Assembly (NCBI GenBank): GCA_018697195.1
Contig: CM031857.1
Span: 62,626,069 to 62,690,068, forward strand
Origin: Certhia americana
Taxonomy: Eukaryota; Chordata; Aves; Passeriformes; Certhiidae
Direction: 5' to 3'
Length of the DNA stretch: 64,000 nt
Shown here: one piece after another, positions 23,845 through 35,885 of the stretch
Layout: every line of letters begins with the position of its first letter
Numbering within the stretch: the first letter of the stretch is position 1
Notes under the pieces: generated by a model
Told to the model about the DNA's origin: nothing
Databases searched by the model: none
The model's input: the letters and a program-made list of their open reading frames with translations, nothing else
Translations under genes and position numbers: made by a program

Positions 23845-26800
23845 ATATCTTTTATTTCTTAAATTTGAGTTGTGATTAAATTTGTGATCTTTTCTTCCAG
23901 CTAGCAAAAGACACAGCACGTTAAATTTCCTCTGTTTGTTAGTAGGGCAAGTCTATTATTGAAAGACATGTTCTAAGTTGATAGTTTGAATCACAGAATA
24001 TAGCAAGAATCTGGATAATTAGCTTTCAAATCATGAGGTTATGAAATACTTTTTCCATCCCACCTGTTTTCCCTTTGTACCTATCCCTAGAGTTACCCCA
24101 TACAGTAAGCAATAACTTACTGTCATTACTGTTATTATCCTGAGAAATATAAATCCTGTAATTGCTGTCATCTATGTGGTTGGTCTGTCAATTTGGTCTG
24201 ATGATGCTTGCAGCATCCTGTATTAAATATTTTAAAGACGCATTGAACCAAATGCGTCAATACATAAACGCATAAATTTAAAGGTATTATCTTAAGTTGT
24301 CTGTAAGTATAAACATTTAACTCTAAAGTAGGCTTTTATCAAGCATGTGCAAGTCTCAGCTTCTGTTTCAACTCCTGTCAGATCCCTCTTTATTTCTATA
24401 TTTTTCTGAGAAAGAAAGTGGTTGGCAGATGCTGTACTTGTCCTAAGACTGCTTACTTTGGAGCTGTTTGAGTAGTCCCATGCTTCAGGAAGTTGAGAAA
24501 TTTTCAGTGTGTTTTCCATATTAGTTATATGTACTTATTTCCAAGTCTGACTTGATCAAGTTTCATGTCACTGTTACTGAAGCTGTACAAGAACAAATCC
24601 ATCACAGACTACTTCAGTATTCTGCTTCATCATTCATTGTGCAGTTATCAAATAATGAAACCTTATCCTTAAAAAACCCTGTCTTTTTGTACGATGTTTA
24701 TAATACTATGTGCTAATATTACCTATTATAAGAAAATTTATAGGACTAACATCCCTGGATTGAACTCTTTATCCTCTTATAGAAAGAGTATCCCCTTGTA
24801 TATTGCTTCCATCCTTACTCCAGCCTGATTTCATCCTATTACCCTTTCAGCCACTTCTCTCTTCCCATCCTTCTTATCTAACAAGTCAGAATGTCCTTTC
24901 TGAAATTCTGAGCTGAACACAATCTAGCCTTGTTCTCCTTGCCAACATGTTGCCTGCCATAAGGTTCAGACACTATCTTTCCTGCATGTCAGACAGATTT
25001 CTCTCAGCTTCTTTTAGCCTGTCTGATAGGCTATGCCTGTACTGCTAAGATGGGAGCCAGGGATTCCCTTACCACTAGGGGATTCTTGCAAAATAAAACT
25101 AGTTGAGCCAAGACAAAGCAGAGAAGAGTTCTAAGCATCCTGAGAACTGTCTAGTCAGTACAAACACTGCTTCCTTTCATTAGAAATGGAAATATGTTAT
25201 TAACCAGGATGCAATTTCATTTGCAAATGTACTAAAAATAAAGAGTGATTTAATAAATTATATGTTTCAAAAGCTTGCTAAAGAAAGTAGGCTCAATTTG
25301 ATGCACAGTGCATGAAAGCATGATCTCGAGAATTTTCCTAGTCAGGTAGTAATTTACCTATCTTGTAGTTCTAAATATTTTGAGAAAAGTAGTGATGAAC
25401 TTAGTTACTGAACGAAAATTTGGCACAAATGAAAAATGTTAATTTCTCCCTTCTGTTTCTAAAAGGTTCTGTTAGGTCTATTTCAGACCAATGCAGGCCT
25501 TGAAGATTTATTTGGCAGCACTGGGAAAAAGCAATATGAATGAGATCTTCATATTTTACTGCTGTCCAAAAATACCTAAGGACTAACCTCAATAACAGCA
25601 ATTCAGTATCTCCTAGGTACACATATTACAGTGTCCCCTGTCATGTGTGGCACAGTACTCCCCTGGTGAAAGTGTCATAAAAATAGTGAAATTTCCCATT
25701 GGAAGAAAAATATCTTTGAAATTCCTCAAAGGGAAAACTGAAATCATCCTGCAGAGTTCTCTGTGAAGTAGTTCCAGACTTCCTATAGAAGATAGGAGCT
25801 ATAAAGAAGTGCAAGTGCAACCTGCCCTTTTAGCTAGAGTTACTGGATGAGATATCAGATGAAAAGTCACTGCAGTTGCTCAGAAATCCCTCATCTAAGA
25901 ATTCAATGCTGAGAGATTACATTAATCATAAAAAGGGTAACACTGGCAAATGTGTAAAATATTAACAGAAATACCCACTAAGTTGCACGTAAAACAATGT
26001 GGTTATAAAAGATGTTGTTAGAAACATTTTTCATTGTGATTTAATATTTCAGAGCTTGTAGAGATATTACAAAGACTGTTAGATTGAGGATGATACTGTT
26101 CCCCAGATAAGGGCTTCCCACAATGTATCTTATTTAGTACATGTACAAAACCCCCAGAAGCAAAAAACCTAAGTGTCTCAAAAGAAACTTAAACATTCAA
26201 AATTTAAACTTTTTTTTTTTCTGTTAACTTTATTGTCTTAATGGTTTAATATCCAAATTGTACAAGCTGAAAATTTCCACTTATTTTCTTAGCATTTATT
26301 AAAGACTCCTGTATCAGAGAATCAAGTCTTTTTCTTCAGGTGGGTATCTAGAGTACTGAAACTCACCAGCTCATAATGTGCAGCTTGCTTAATTGGTGTA
26401 CAGATGTGTTTATATGTTCAACTGTGTGTCTGTATGTCCCTCTTCATTGTGGTTTGAACTGAAAAATCTTTGACGATAACAGTGTATAAAAATTTATAAA
26501 TCTCTGCTAGTGGTTTGATCAGTGCATAGGATACTTCTTTTTTGTTAGTTACAGGGCTCACTTGTAAAGCAATACTAGAAAAGAAAATAATTTTTAAATG
26601 CAAGATTCCATTCAGTGCTTTATAAATACAGTATGCTCATTATTTCATGAAACATACATGAAAATTTTTCTATACATCAGTGTAGAAACATTACATCAAA
26701 AATCAATTTGTAAACACACAACATATTGGGGAGGCAAGGAAAAAAAAAAAGAAAAAGAATACTTGTATAAATTAAAAATAACATTAGGTAAATACAAAGT

Positions 26801-27112
26801 ACATTTTTTAAAAAAATATATATTTTTTCATTAAAAAAATTCGATTTCAGTCTGGAATGTAGAATTGCTAAAATTCAGTAAGTGACAAATTTATGCCATT
26901 CATTGATCACACACCAGTTCCATCACTTCATCATATGAAGGATACAACTCACAGAATTATTAAGTAATATGTTTCCATACAATCAAATGCTTTAAGCTGC
27001 CAGAGAATTAATATTAATAATAATAATAATGGTAATAGTAAATTTTCTTTCTAAAGCCAGCTGCTCTGATTCTTATTTCCTTCAGATGAATAGAGAAGGC
27101 CATTCGTTCGCA
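23845..27112. other. AT-rich unique sequence, no gene seen
   Basis: No recognised transposon. A short (AAT)n run lies near 27009-27030. Open frames are short and AT-biased. GAATCACAGAATA at 23990 resembles a CR1 tail, but no CR1 sequence follows. Confidence 0.6.
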
Positions 27113-27285
27113 GCATTCCTAGTTATGAAATCAAACAAGGACAAGCATACTTATGCTTGGTTTTCTACCTAAATCACATGAGCCAGAAGCTGTTAGTCTT
27201 TAGCATCACTGCTGAGGGACAAGAAGTTGAACCTGTATCTTCTGAATGTGTTGCAAAAAGATCCACTACAGTTTTTTATACTCAG
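27113..27285 (+). other. Weak exon-like segment
   Basis: A stretch that is open in one frame (27113 to beyond 27285) ends at a good splice donor, CTCAG|GTAAGC, exactly at a codon boundary. Upstream are two possible acceptors: TTATTTCCTTCAG at 27085, after which this frame meets a stop (TAG at 27091), and TTCGTTCGCAG at 27112, which has a poor pyrimidine tract. The predicted peptide (for example EGQEVEPVSSECVAKRS) resembles no family I know. It may be chance, or an exon of a non-coding RNA. Confidence 0.15.
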
Positions 27286-27394
27286 GTAAGCCTAGAAGCT
27301 GTGAAATATTTGCAAATACCATGGATTTTTTCTTCCAAAGTATCATTCTTAGCCCTTAAAAGGGCAATAAATAAAATTATCATTAATATTCCAT

Positions 27395-28452
27395 TAAAAA
27401 ATAGAACCATTTGGGCTGGAAAGGGCCTTTAAGGATCTACTATTCTAAACCCTTGCAGTGATTTTCATCTAGATCATCTTCAACTAGACCAAGTTGTTCA
27501 ACTAGACCAACTACCTTCAGATTAAAGATTCCCTCCCTAATATCTCATCTAAATCTTTTCTCTTTCAGTTCAAAACCATTTTTTCTTGTCTTATCTCTGC
27601 TTGTAAAAAGTAGGCCTTGTAAAAAGTCCCTCTCATCTTTATTTAAGGACCCCCTCAGGTATTAGGAGGCCACAACTAGGTGATGCCAAAGCCTTCTCTT
27701 TCATTCTCTTTCTCTTCTCCAGGCTGAACAATCTTAATTCTCTTAGCCTTCCCTTGTAGGAGGGCTGTTCCATCGCTCTAATCACCGAATATCTGGGCTG
27801 GAAGGACCCCACAAGGGTCATCAAGTCTAACTCTTAAGCAAACAGCCTGACCCGTGATCAAACCCCTGACCTTGACATATTTAGCACCATGCTCTAACTA
27901 ATCTCAGGGACAGTCCCTCCTCTGGACTTATTAAAACACATCCCTGTCCTTCCTGCACTTGGGATCCCAGAGCTGGATGCAGCCCTGCAGGTGGGGTCTC
28001 AGCAGAGCAGAGCAGAGGGGCAGAATCCCCTCCCTGCCCTGCTGCCCACACTGCTCTGGATGCAGCCCAGGACACGTTTGGTTTCTGGGCTGTGAGTGCC
28101 CATGGCTGGGTCATGTCCAGCCTTTCACCTACCAGCACCCCCAAGACCTTCCCAACAGGGCTGCTCTCCATCTGCTCTTTCCCCAGCCTGGGCTGATACT
28201 GGGGGTGCCTCGACCCAGGTGCAGCATCTTGTGCTTGGTCTTGTTAAATTGAATGAGGTCCCTCCCCATGCACTCACTTCTCAAGCTTTTCCAAGTCCCT
28301 CTGAATGGCATCCTGTCCTTCAGGTGTGTCAACAGGACCACTCAGCTGGGTGTCATCTTCAAATTTGCTGGGGGTTCACTCAATCCCTCTATGTCATTAG
28401 TGAAATGGCCCCAAATGGATCAGTCCCTGAGGAATACCAGTTATCACTGAAA
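27395..28452 (-). mobile_element. CR1 LINE, 5'-truncated, reverse orientation, with nested SINE
   Basis: About 930 bp of CR1 in two parts around an inserted SINE at 27785-27905. The left part begins GAACCATTTGGGCTGGAAAG and includes TTCTCCAGGCTGAACAATC. The right part has CAGAGCTGGATGCAGC, GGTGGGGTCTCAGCAGAGC, GGGCTGATACTGGGGGTGCC and ATGGCATCCTGTCCTTCAGG, and ends at about CCCTGAGGAATACCAGT. On the minus strand it carries decayed ORF2 fragments such as DLIQFNKTKHKMLHLGRGTP (28341-28129) and VLGVLVGERLDMTQP (28171-27881) in different frames, so it is inactive. The 5' end is lost inside the reverse-transcriptase domain. Confidence 0.93.
27785..27905 (-). mobile_element. tRNA-Ile/CR1-X chimeric SINE (TguSINE1-like), nested in CR1
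   Basis: On the minus strand the right-hand half reads AGTTAGAGCATGGTGCTAA then TGTCAAGGTCAGGGGTTTGA. This follows tRNA-Ile(AAT) from the D arm through the anticodon arm to the B box (GGTTTGATC for GGTTCGANTC). The left-hand half reads TTGATGACCCTTGTGGGGTC then CTTCCAGCCCAGATATTC, the CR1-X 3' tail. A tRNA-Ile head joined to a CR1-X tail is the architecture of TguSINE1 in zebra finch, which is mobilised by CR1 enzymes. The insertion splits a CR1 at GCTCTAATCA / CCCTCCTCTGG. TAATCA on one side and TAATCTCA on the other may be the remains of a target duplication. The D-arm side is incomplete, so the copy is probably 5'-truncated. Confidence 0.75.
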
Positions 28453-29911
28453 GGTATATTTTATTTTATTTTAATGTAAATTAGAGGTTTAGTACAACTT
28501 AGTTCACTTTTATTCACATTCTTATTTGTTTATCATTGTTTCTGTGTTTCTTTTTGTATAGAACATTCATTCCCCTCATTTTTATTTCAGTAATTTTCCT
28601 TGGAAATTTCATTTGCATGAAAAGAAATAAAAACCTACTTTTGATCCAATATCTTGCATGAAATTATCTGTCATGGGTTCCCTTTGTTTCCTCATTTGCT
28701 TGGATTTTTTTCCCCCCAAGATTTCTTCATTATGCCTGAAGCATGTCCTTGTTTCCAGTGTCTGCTATGTAACTCTTAAGTCCCTCAACACAGTAGGACA
28801 GGCCTGGGAATCTGATTCTGTGTTTACTGCATGAACAACAACTTAATTAAGTCATGCTTTAGAAATATCATCAGTGCTTTGTTGCTACTATTGCACTTGG
28901 GCATGTATCACATTGTTCTGATAAATGCATTGGGAGAATTGCTTTGTAGTTTGTCTTGTTTCTGGAACATTACTGGCTAAGGACCCTGGAACAAATTGTT
29001 TCTATTGCACAACTGAGGATAATGCTCTCAGTTCCAAAAATGAGCACAGAAGATTCAGGATGGGGACTAAAATTTTTCAAGGCAGTATATAATTTGAATC
29101 AGAATTGGACGTGCATCACTTTCACTGATATCTCATATGAATGACACAGGAGACTGTATTTTTTTTTTTTTTTTTCCTCCTTGCGTTAATAATATAGAAA
29201 ACACAGCATAAAATTCCTTCTTCCATTTCTCTTTGCATGCATAGCTAAGGAAGGCAGGAAAACAGAGAATAATATAGTTTATTGTGCATTCTATGAAACC
29301 TGGACAAGCATTTGCTGTTCAATTCAATTGCCTTGCACCCTGTGTGGTATATTCTCTTGCATCATATAAGTGTAAATGAAACCATTTGGGCTCAATTCTC
29401 CATCAGTTTTCAACAAGTGTAATAGTTTGTACTTTCCTGAAATAAGTCCAAGGTGAATGAGAACTAACATAAAAAGACATTTTCATAATTACTGTCGTCA
29501 CATAATGTGAACAGGCCACAGCACTAGAAGGATCAAAGTGTCAGAGGCCTAGAAAAGGAGGGCTAAAACTTCTGTTCAGAGATTACATAAATTTCATAAA
29601 AAGTAGTAACTTTTAATATCTTTGTATAACAATAATTGTACAGAAAATTTGTAGATGTTGGAAATGAGGATGAACAAAAACATATTCCTAAGGCTGTAAC
29701 AATTTCTAACAGTATAGATATTAATAAAAGGTTTCATGAAGTAGTGTTTAGACTAGCTTTTACCTTCAGAATTTTTCTTTGCATCGCTTATATCTCCTCA
29801 TGTAAAATTAAAGAAACTATTTTAAAAGTCTGTTTAAAATTGCTGGTCTAAAGTCTCATGATGCATTTGCTGTTTCTTTACTTTTTACTATTCTAGTTGG
29901 AATATGAGGCT
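28453..29911. other. AT-rich unique sequence, no gene seen
   Basis: No transposon or gene recognised. A T run of about 17 bases lies at 29159-29175. Confidence 0.6.
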
Positions 29912-30235
29912 CACAGAATCACACAATATTTTAAGTTGGAAGGGCCCTTTAGAGAACATCCAGTCCTAGCCCTGTGCTATAAGCAGGGTCATCTTTCATT
30001 GGACCAGTTTTCTCAAAGTCACACAAGTTGATTTTGAATACAGCCAGTAACAGGGCTTGTACAACTTCCCTGGACAACATATTCTAATGTGTTACCATAC
30101 TCACTGTAAAAAGTCTCTTCCTTGTAGCCAATCTAAAGCTAGCTGCTTTCACTTTGAAATCATTACCTTGTCCTGTCACTACCGATGTGTCGCTATATAT
30201 AAAGTGTCTCTGTATCTTTTCCATAAACTCCTATG
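29912..30235 (-). mobile_element. CR1 LINE fragment, reverse orientation
   Basis: The plus strand opens CACAGAATCACACAATATTT, then TAAGTTGGAAGGGCCCTTTAG. Later come GTAAAAAGTCTCTTCCTTG, TAGCCAATCTAAAGCTAG and AAATCATTACCTTGTCCTGTC. These are the complement of the 3' untranslated end and the C-terminal ORF2 region of CR1. Homology fades near the T run at 30248. The copy is more diverged than the one at 27395-28452. Confidence 0.85.
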
Positions 30236-30247
30236 TTGTTTGTTTTG

Positions 30248-30262
30248 TTTTTTTTTTTTTTT
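30248..30262. repeat. T-rich tract
   Basis: A run of T in TTTGTTTTTTTTTTTTTTTTC marks the boundary between the CR1 fragment and the GC-richer block. Confidence 0.85.
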
Positions 30263-30269
30263 CTTTCTG

Positions 30270-31150
30270 TCCCTGGAAACCCAGAATGTCTTCTGAAAAA
30301 AACAGGGACAAAAAAACTTGTAAAAGGTGCAGTCACGTGCAAAATAGGGCCCTTCAGTGCTCTTGTCTGGCTAAGCTGTGCACCTGATCTCTGCAGGCTG
30401 TTCTGCTTCATTACTTCCTTTCTTAATGACCTCTGCATAATCTCACTCTCTCTCCTATACATGCCAGGGCTTCAAGGACTCAGTTCCAGCTACTGGGGGA
30501 ACCAGCATGAAGGGAATTGGTGCCAGCTGCTGGACTCAGACTGGGGCTGTGAGCACCCTTGGACCTTGATGTCTGCTCCTGGAGCCAGTGGGGTCTTGGC
30601 ATCAGCTACAGGAGCCAGCAGCATCTTTAATCTCCAGCCACTGGGGCAGGATGGTGCCAGTGCTTGGGGAAACCACAAATGTGTTTTTGTGAAGCTGAGG
30701 AATGTGGTATGTGTGCCACACTAGTGAGCTCCTACCTCTGCCAGCCCAGGAAGAAGAGGAGACATGACCATCTGTGTGACTCCTGAATGTGAGGGCTGCT
30801 GGGGGTAGTGCCTTGTCTGTGGACATCTGTGTAGCCACAACTGTGGCTGTGTCCTTGTGCATTGTGTGTGTCCATGTCTCCATGTGTGTATATCTGTGCT
30901 GGTGCATACACTACCCCCATTCTTTGGACCATTCTATGATTTCACAAATTCCTGTTAGCCATCGGCCTGTGTACAATGAGTTGGGCAGTGAAGTGTCCTT
31001 TGACAGTACCAGGAACTCTTGCATGGCTAAAGTGGGGCTGGAACTGTCATACCAGAGACTTCTGCTGCCTGACCAGGGAGGGGAACGAGAAATCATCACT
31101 CATTCCCTGACAGTGTTGGAAGATTACTTACTGAATTGTAGCCCAAGTGG
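30270..31150. other. Unassigned GC-richer block with degenerate tandem pattern
   Basis: This block of nearly 900 bp stands out from the AT-rich background. Between about 30488 and 30675 a pattern beginning CAGCTACTGGGG, CAGCTGCTGGAC, CAGCTACAGGAG, CAGCCACTGGGG and CAGTGCTTGGGG recurs at uneven spacing, often preceded by GGTGC. Further on comes TGTGT/CATGTGTG-rich sequence (30840-30900). Long open frames exist on both strands (for example 30233-30724 plus), but they read through the low-complexity pattern and start in the CR1/T tract, so I do not call a gene. It may be an uncatalogued or decayed LTR or minisatellite. I do not recognise it. Confidence 0.4.
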
Positions 31151-31762
31151 AATCATATAATTTCCTGGACTTTTGAAAAATTCCAGTAGTTACTTACTAG
31201 GATTTTGGTCAGGAGAGAAATTGAAAACCATCTTGAGACCCTTTAAGTGGTGGTCCTGAGTGAGATTGTTTGTGCTCTCCTGGACAGCATCAGGCTGTGT
31301 CCATCACCTCCCTCTGAGTGATATACAAACAATTTCTAAGGTTTACAAGGTTTAGAGAACTATCGCTAAAAGTTAATGATGTGGCCTGGGCTGATACACC
31401 CACTCCTTAGGGCTCAACCTCCATTCACTGAGAAATGCAAAGACATTAAATGTATTTCACTGAACTTGAGGGGAATTTTTAACAGGTGTGCCTTGGTACT
31501 TTTATGTATATTCATCTTTGTGAGTGCACATTGAATTAAAAACCTTATAGCATATGTAGCATGAATGTTGCTTTCTTGGATTGATAATTAGGTCACCACT
31601 GTAATTGTAATAAATTTATGGAATGAGTTTGTAACTGTGAAATTAGTCAATGAGTAGTACAGCCAGATGGAAGGGTCCTCTTCCTTACGTAACTATGTTT
31701 TCATCAGCAAATTAAAGTTATACTTTCTTTGCTAATTTGTCTCCCCTATTTCTTCTTGCCAG
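31151..31762. other. Unique sequence, possibly the tail of the GC-richer block
   Basis: Mixed composition that grades into AT-rich sequence. No gene or recognised repeat. The last 40 bases are pyrimidine-rich and lead into the exon candidate at 31763. Confidence 0.5.
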
Positions 31763-31868
31763 GGCTTCAACGTCGACAGCAGAGACAGAGAAATGTTTTT
31801 TCAAGAGTGCTTGTGAACTTACATTCAGGACAAATACCTGAGGAACAAGATCTGCAATCAGCTTCAAG
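31763..31868 (+). other. Possible protein-coding internal exon
   Basis: A 106-base segment lies between a strong acceptor (pyrimidine-rich stretch ending CTATTTCTTCTTGCCAG) and a plausible donor (TTCAAG|GTAAAG). One frame is open throughout, with two bases left over at each end, and encodes a polar, Arg/Gln-rich then hydrophobic peptide (LQRRQQRQRNVFSRVL and further GQIPEEQDLQSA). AACGTCGAC keeps two CpG sites, unusual for this AT-rich, CpG-poor region. I recognise no family. An open frame of 34 codons can arise by chance, so this is only a candidate. If real, it places the window inside a plus-strand gene. Confidence 0.3.
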
Positions 31869-34800
31869 GTAAAGCTGTTGAGGAGGGCCCCAAACCTTCT
31901 TACATTGTGAGAAGCTGTTAAGATCACTACAAAAAGTACTACTTAGTTAGGAGACTAACTACGAGAAGATGATTTTCTCCTCTCTATTGACCCTAATTTC
32001 TTCCTGTGCTGATGATCTACATTCTGTAAAAATTCTATTATTTCTCTGTTGACTGTGCAAAAGGATAGATGAGATTGCTGTACACAGAATATTTATATTT
32101 AGCTGGTGAAAATCTGACGAGATATGCCAAGAATAACCCTAAAGTTCCCACTTTTTAGTATCTAAAGATAGCTGTTCTATCATTTCAATAAGTTGAGTTT
32201 TCTAGGTGTGATAGCTCCCTTGGATCCATTAAAAAAGACTAAAAGTCTTGGATAATCATGTCATTTGTCCGATGTCTCAATAGGTAAATGTAAAATAGTC
32301 CTATTACTACAGACTAATTTAAACTCTGCCTCAGGTGGAATTTTTGTTACCAGACAAAGAGTTAATAATTGAAATCTTGGGGGTTTTATTGTCTTGAAAT
32401 TACCATGTCAGACAGACATTGCAATACATTATGAATATATTGCACCCATTCTTTGATAGTAGCCATTATTCCTTAAGTTATAACATTTTTATTTAAGGTT
32501 GACTATCACTAGACTATCTTTCAAACTGACTCTTAACAGGGGGACTGTATTTGGGGAAGTTTGGGCCCATGAAAATTAGATTTCCTTTATGATTTCTGCA
32601 ATTATTTTCCTGAAAGGCTTAAATATTCTACAGCTAGTCACCATAATAAAAATATATAGCCACCACATCAATATGAGCAGAACCCATGTGTACAGAATGG
32701 TATGCCAAAAAGGAGCTTTTTATACTAACAAATTTGGACAATTTCTCATTGTAATGTTAGTTAAACCAACAAGATATTTTAATAGCTCAGACATTTTGCT
32801 CCAAAATGCCTGTATTAACAAAATTATAAAGTGCAGTCCATGTCTGAATTTACTATACAGATTTTGATACAAGTATTTTTTACTAAAAACATGATATAAA
32901 ATATGAAAATATTTAAGCCCTGTAATGCTAAATGACGTTATTTTTAACTTTTGCCCAATGGATTCTTTTGTTGTAGAAACAGCCACAGTTCCTTTAAGAA
33001 AAAGCTTAATTTTTCCATGGCTTGGATTTATTTCATGTAACTTACAATGTTTACATTGTAGAAGCCTCTGTGAGAACTGGTGTCCCTGCTATGCTCTTGT
33101 ACTTAATGAAGTAAAATAGTCATGTTTATTTGGTTTCGCAATGTTTTATTTGGTTCAGAACTCTAAATCAGGTACGCAATCCAAAAGTACCTATTTGTCT
33201 TTATTGACTATGATGGGAGATTAACTCCACAGAATAATTTATAATGGTGTAAAAATGCTTGTATTTTTTCTATCCTATGAAGTGCCTACCTTGTAACAAA
33301 CATTATATGCACCTATGCCGTATTTGCAATGCCAGTTCTGTAGCGAATTGTCAATTGTCTCAATATGTGCTGTGTAAAGTCTTGGGCTGCAGCAAATATC
33401 TGTAGGTACCATAGGTAATAATAATATAGTTATAAGTAGCACTAATACTAAAATAAATAAGTCTGGAAACACATTCCCTCCCATACTATATACTGGAATG
33501 AAGGGTCTAGGAAAATAAAGCCTACATACATTAAGATAACAAGTTGTCTGAAGATCTCATTGATAGAAGTGCATAAGGTTGTTAGATGGGTTTATAAAAA
33601 TAGATAAGCGACACACTAGAGTTAAAAAAAAAAAAAAAAAAAGGTGGAGCAATCCTATTGATCATGTGTGCTTCATGGGTGCTGAAAAACACTTATGAGG
33701 ATGTTCTGTCAAAAAATTGTATTTCTGTAATATCGTCCATATTTCTTTAAGAGACTGAATTTTGTATCAACAAGCCTATAAGGCATTTCTGTGAATCAAC
33801 AGGCTCTAAAAAGAAATGTCTTTTTGAAAACTGTCATTGTTTTGTCTATTAGAACGATCCTCATTTCAGCTTTATATTTGGACGAAAGCATGAAAATAAT
33901 TCTTTCAAATTGGAGAATTGCATCCTTTTAAGCAATGTTAGGTAACTATTTTCCGGAGTTTCTTTTGACCTAAGTGGTCATGTTAGAGGCTTATGCTTCT
34001 TTGAAACACAAAAGCAGAATTTTCCTAACATTGTTTGGTACTACGCAAATAATATGCACATACTTATCATCATTAATACTTATATTCATTTCACAGGCAC
34101 TATAATAGCAATATTGCAGTATCAGCACTTAAAAAGTTATGATTCAATAAAACAAATGTTAACAGTTATTTTGCAAAGGTAAAATTTTTTACTTATATAT
34201 CCAGTTTGAGGAATGATTCTAAATTTTTTACTCATATTGTCATTAGAATTTACCAGAAAATGTAGCCCCTATTAATTGCAGTATTAACCTTATGAGGGCA
34301 ATTTCTCCTTTGTACACCTCCTGACTTTTGGACCCTGAAAAAATTTCATTTCTTGCACATAGTGTAGTGCTATTAGCACCATAGGGTATTTTGAAGCATT
34401 ACTTGTTACACCACACTGTAGCAATTACTAAAATTATGTGATTCTTTTTTTTTTAACTATTTTTTTTTCTTTTAAGCTGTCTAGACAGATCTCATGGATG
34501 TATTCAAATGTACACCAGGGAATGTTTGCAAAGCTTTTATGGTGTGCTTTAAGCAGCTACACAATTTTTGGTTTTGAGAGAGAGCTTTGCCCTGAAGGAT
34601 AAATCCTTTAGAGCTAAGAAAAAAGGGAACACAAGGACTCAGAGAAAGAAAAAAAAAAAAAAAAAAAATGTTTCACAAAGATAGAGAATGATTAGTACAA
34701 AGGAAGGAGGAGGAGATATCTGTTGATTAAATGATTTTTAGAGATAATTAAGTGCATTCATCCAGAAATAACAAACATTACACATCATTTGCAGGCACAC

Positions 34801-35885
34801 ATGACTTTCTTGAAAACAAGAGAGAATTAAACAGAACCTAAAAATAATCAGCAGCTTGGGGGCAGTCAAAACTCTGTCACTGACATGACCTTCCAAATTT
34901 TGAACAGCCTTTAATGAAATGACATAATGAGTAGCAACCAGGTGCTGAATGCTAGATTAATAGGGTGTAAACATAGATATAGGAAGCTGAAATGAAACAA
35001 TCCTTTTCCAAAGTATTGATCAACTTTTCATTTCATAAGTAATCAATCAAAGTCACCAATAATACTACATAGTTTGATTTATTTCATGTAATTCTCACCT
35101 CAAGAACCTCACATCTGTTTTTAAAAATGTTAGGTATATTTCTGCTAAGAAGCTTCTGATACTTTGTCAAATATGACAGATATATGAAGAAGAAGTTAAG
35201 GACAAAATACATGGTAATTCAGAGGAGTGATGTTCTGTGAACTACAGAGTTTGGGCTACTATATACCCTAAAGAATAAACAGAAAGACTTATTAATGTGA
35301 CATTTATCCCACCTTAATAATTTCTATTTGGAGCATTTGTGATTAGTGCTACATTTGATAAGTGTTGTCGTAGTGTAAAAAAAATTAAATTGACAAAAAA
35401 TAATCCTTTCTTCAAGAGAAAATACCTCTGGTCAGAGTGGTCTCTGGAAGTTCATTTCAGAGTTATCACTTGGAACCTACTCCCCAGGGATCTGAGATAT
35501 TTGAAATAGTTACTGTTGCAACCAAGTTTCAGGTAGGAAAAACACACCAGAAATTTTCACCTTTTCTTTTCATTCCTGTCCTTAATTCTGGGCTTCATCT
35601 TCTGTTCATGTTGGTTGCTCAGAGAGAACCAGTAAAGAACTGGAAGCATGCACACACACGAAACCAATAAACCCATTTATATATTTATTTGTAACTAAGA
35701 TTTAATTTCTGTACCTTATACATTTGCTATATGCAAAAAAAGTTTTGGATCTGGTTCTATGAAGTAAGACATTGTTTTTTTATGTATTCTTGAATATGTT
35801 TGATCGAGATGCGCTCCTGGGGGAAGACTTTGACCCTAGCCAAGTAGTTACTGTCTTTTTCCCAACCAGTGTTTTACAAGAAGTG
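31869..35885. other. AT-rich unique sequence with A tracts, no gene seen
   Basis: Contains A runs of 19 (33624-33642) and 20 (34649-34668) bases. No recognised transposon. The frame at 35437-35670 ends near a donor-like CAGGTAGG but has no clear acceptor. Confidence 0.6.

Noticed and set aside
30233..30724. 163-codon open frame
   Set aside because: It begins in a T tract next to CR1 and runs through a degenerate tandem pattern. Overlapping frames on the other strand are equally open, so this is composition rather than coding.
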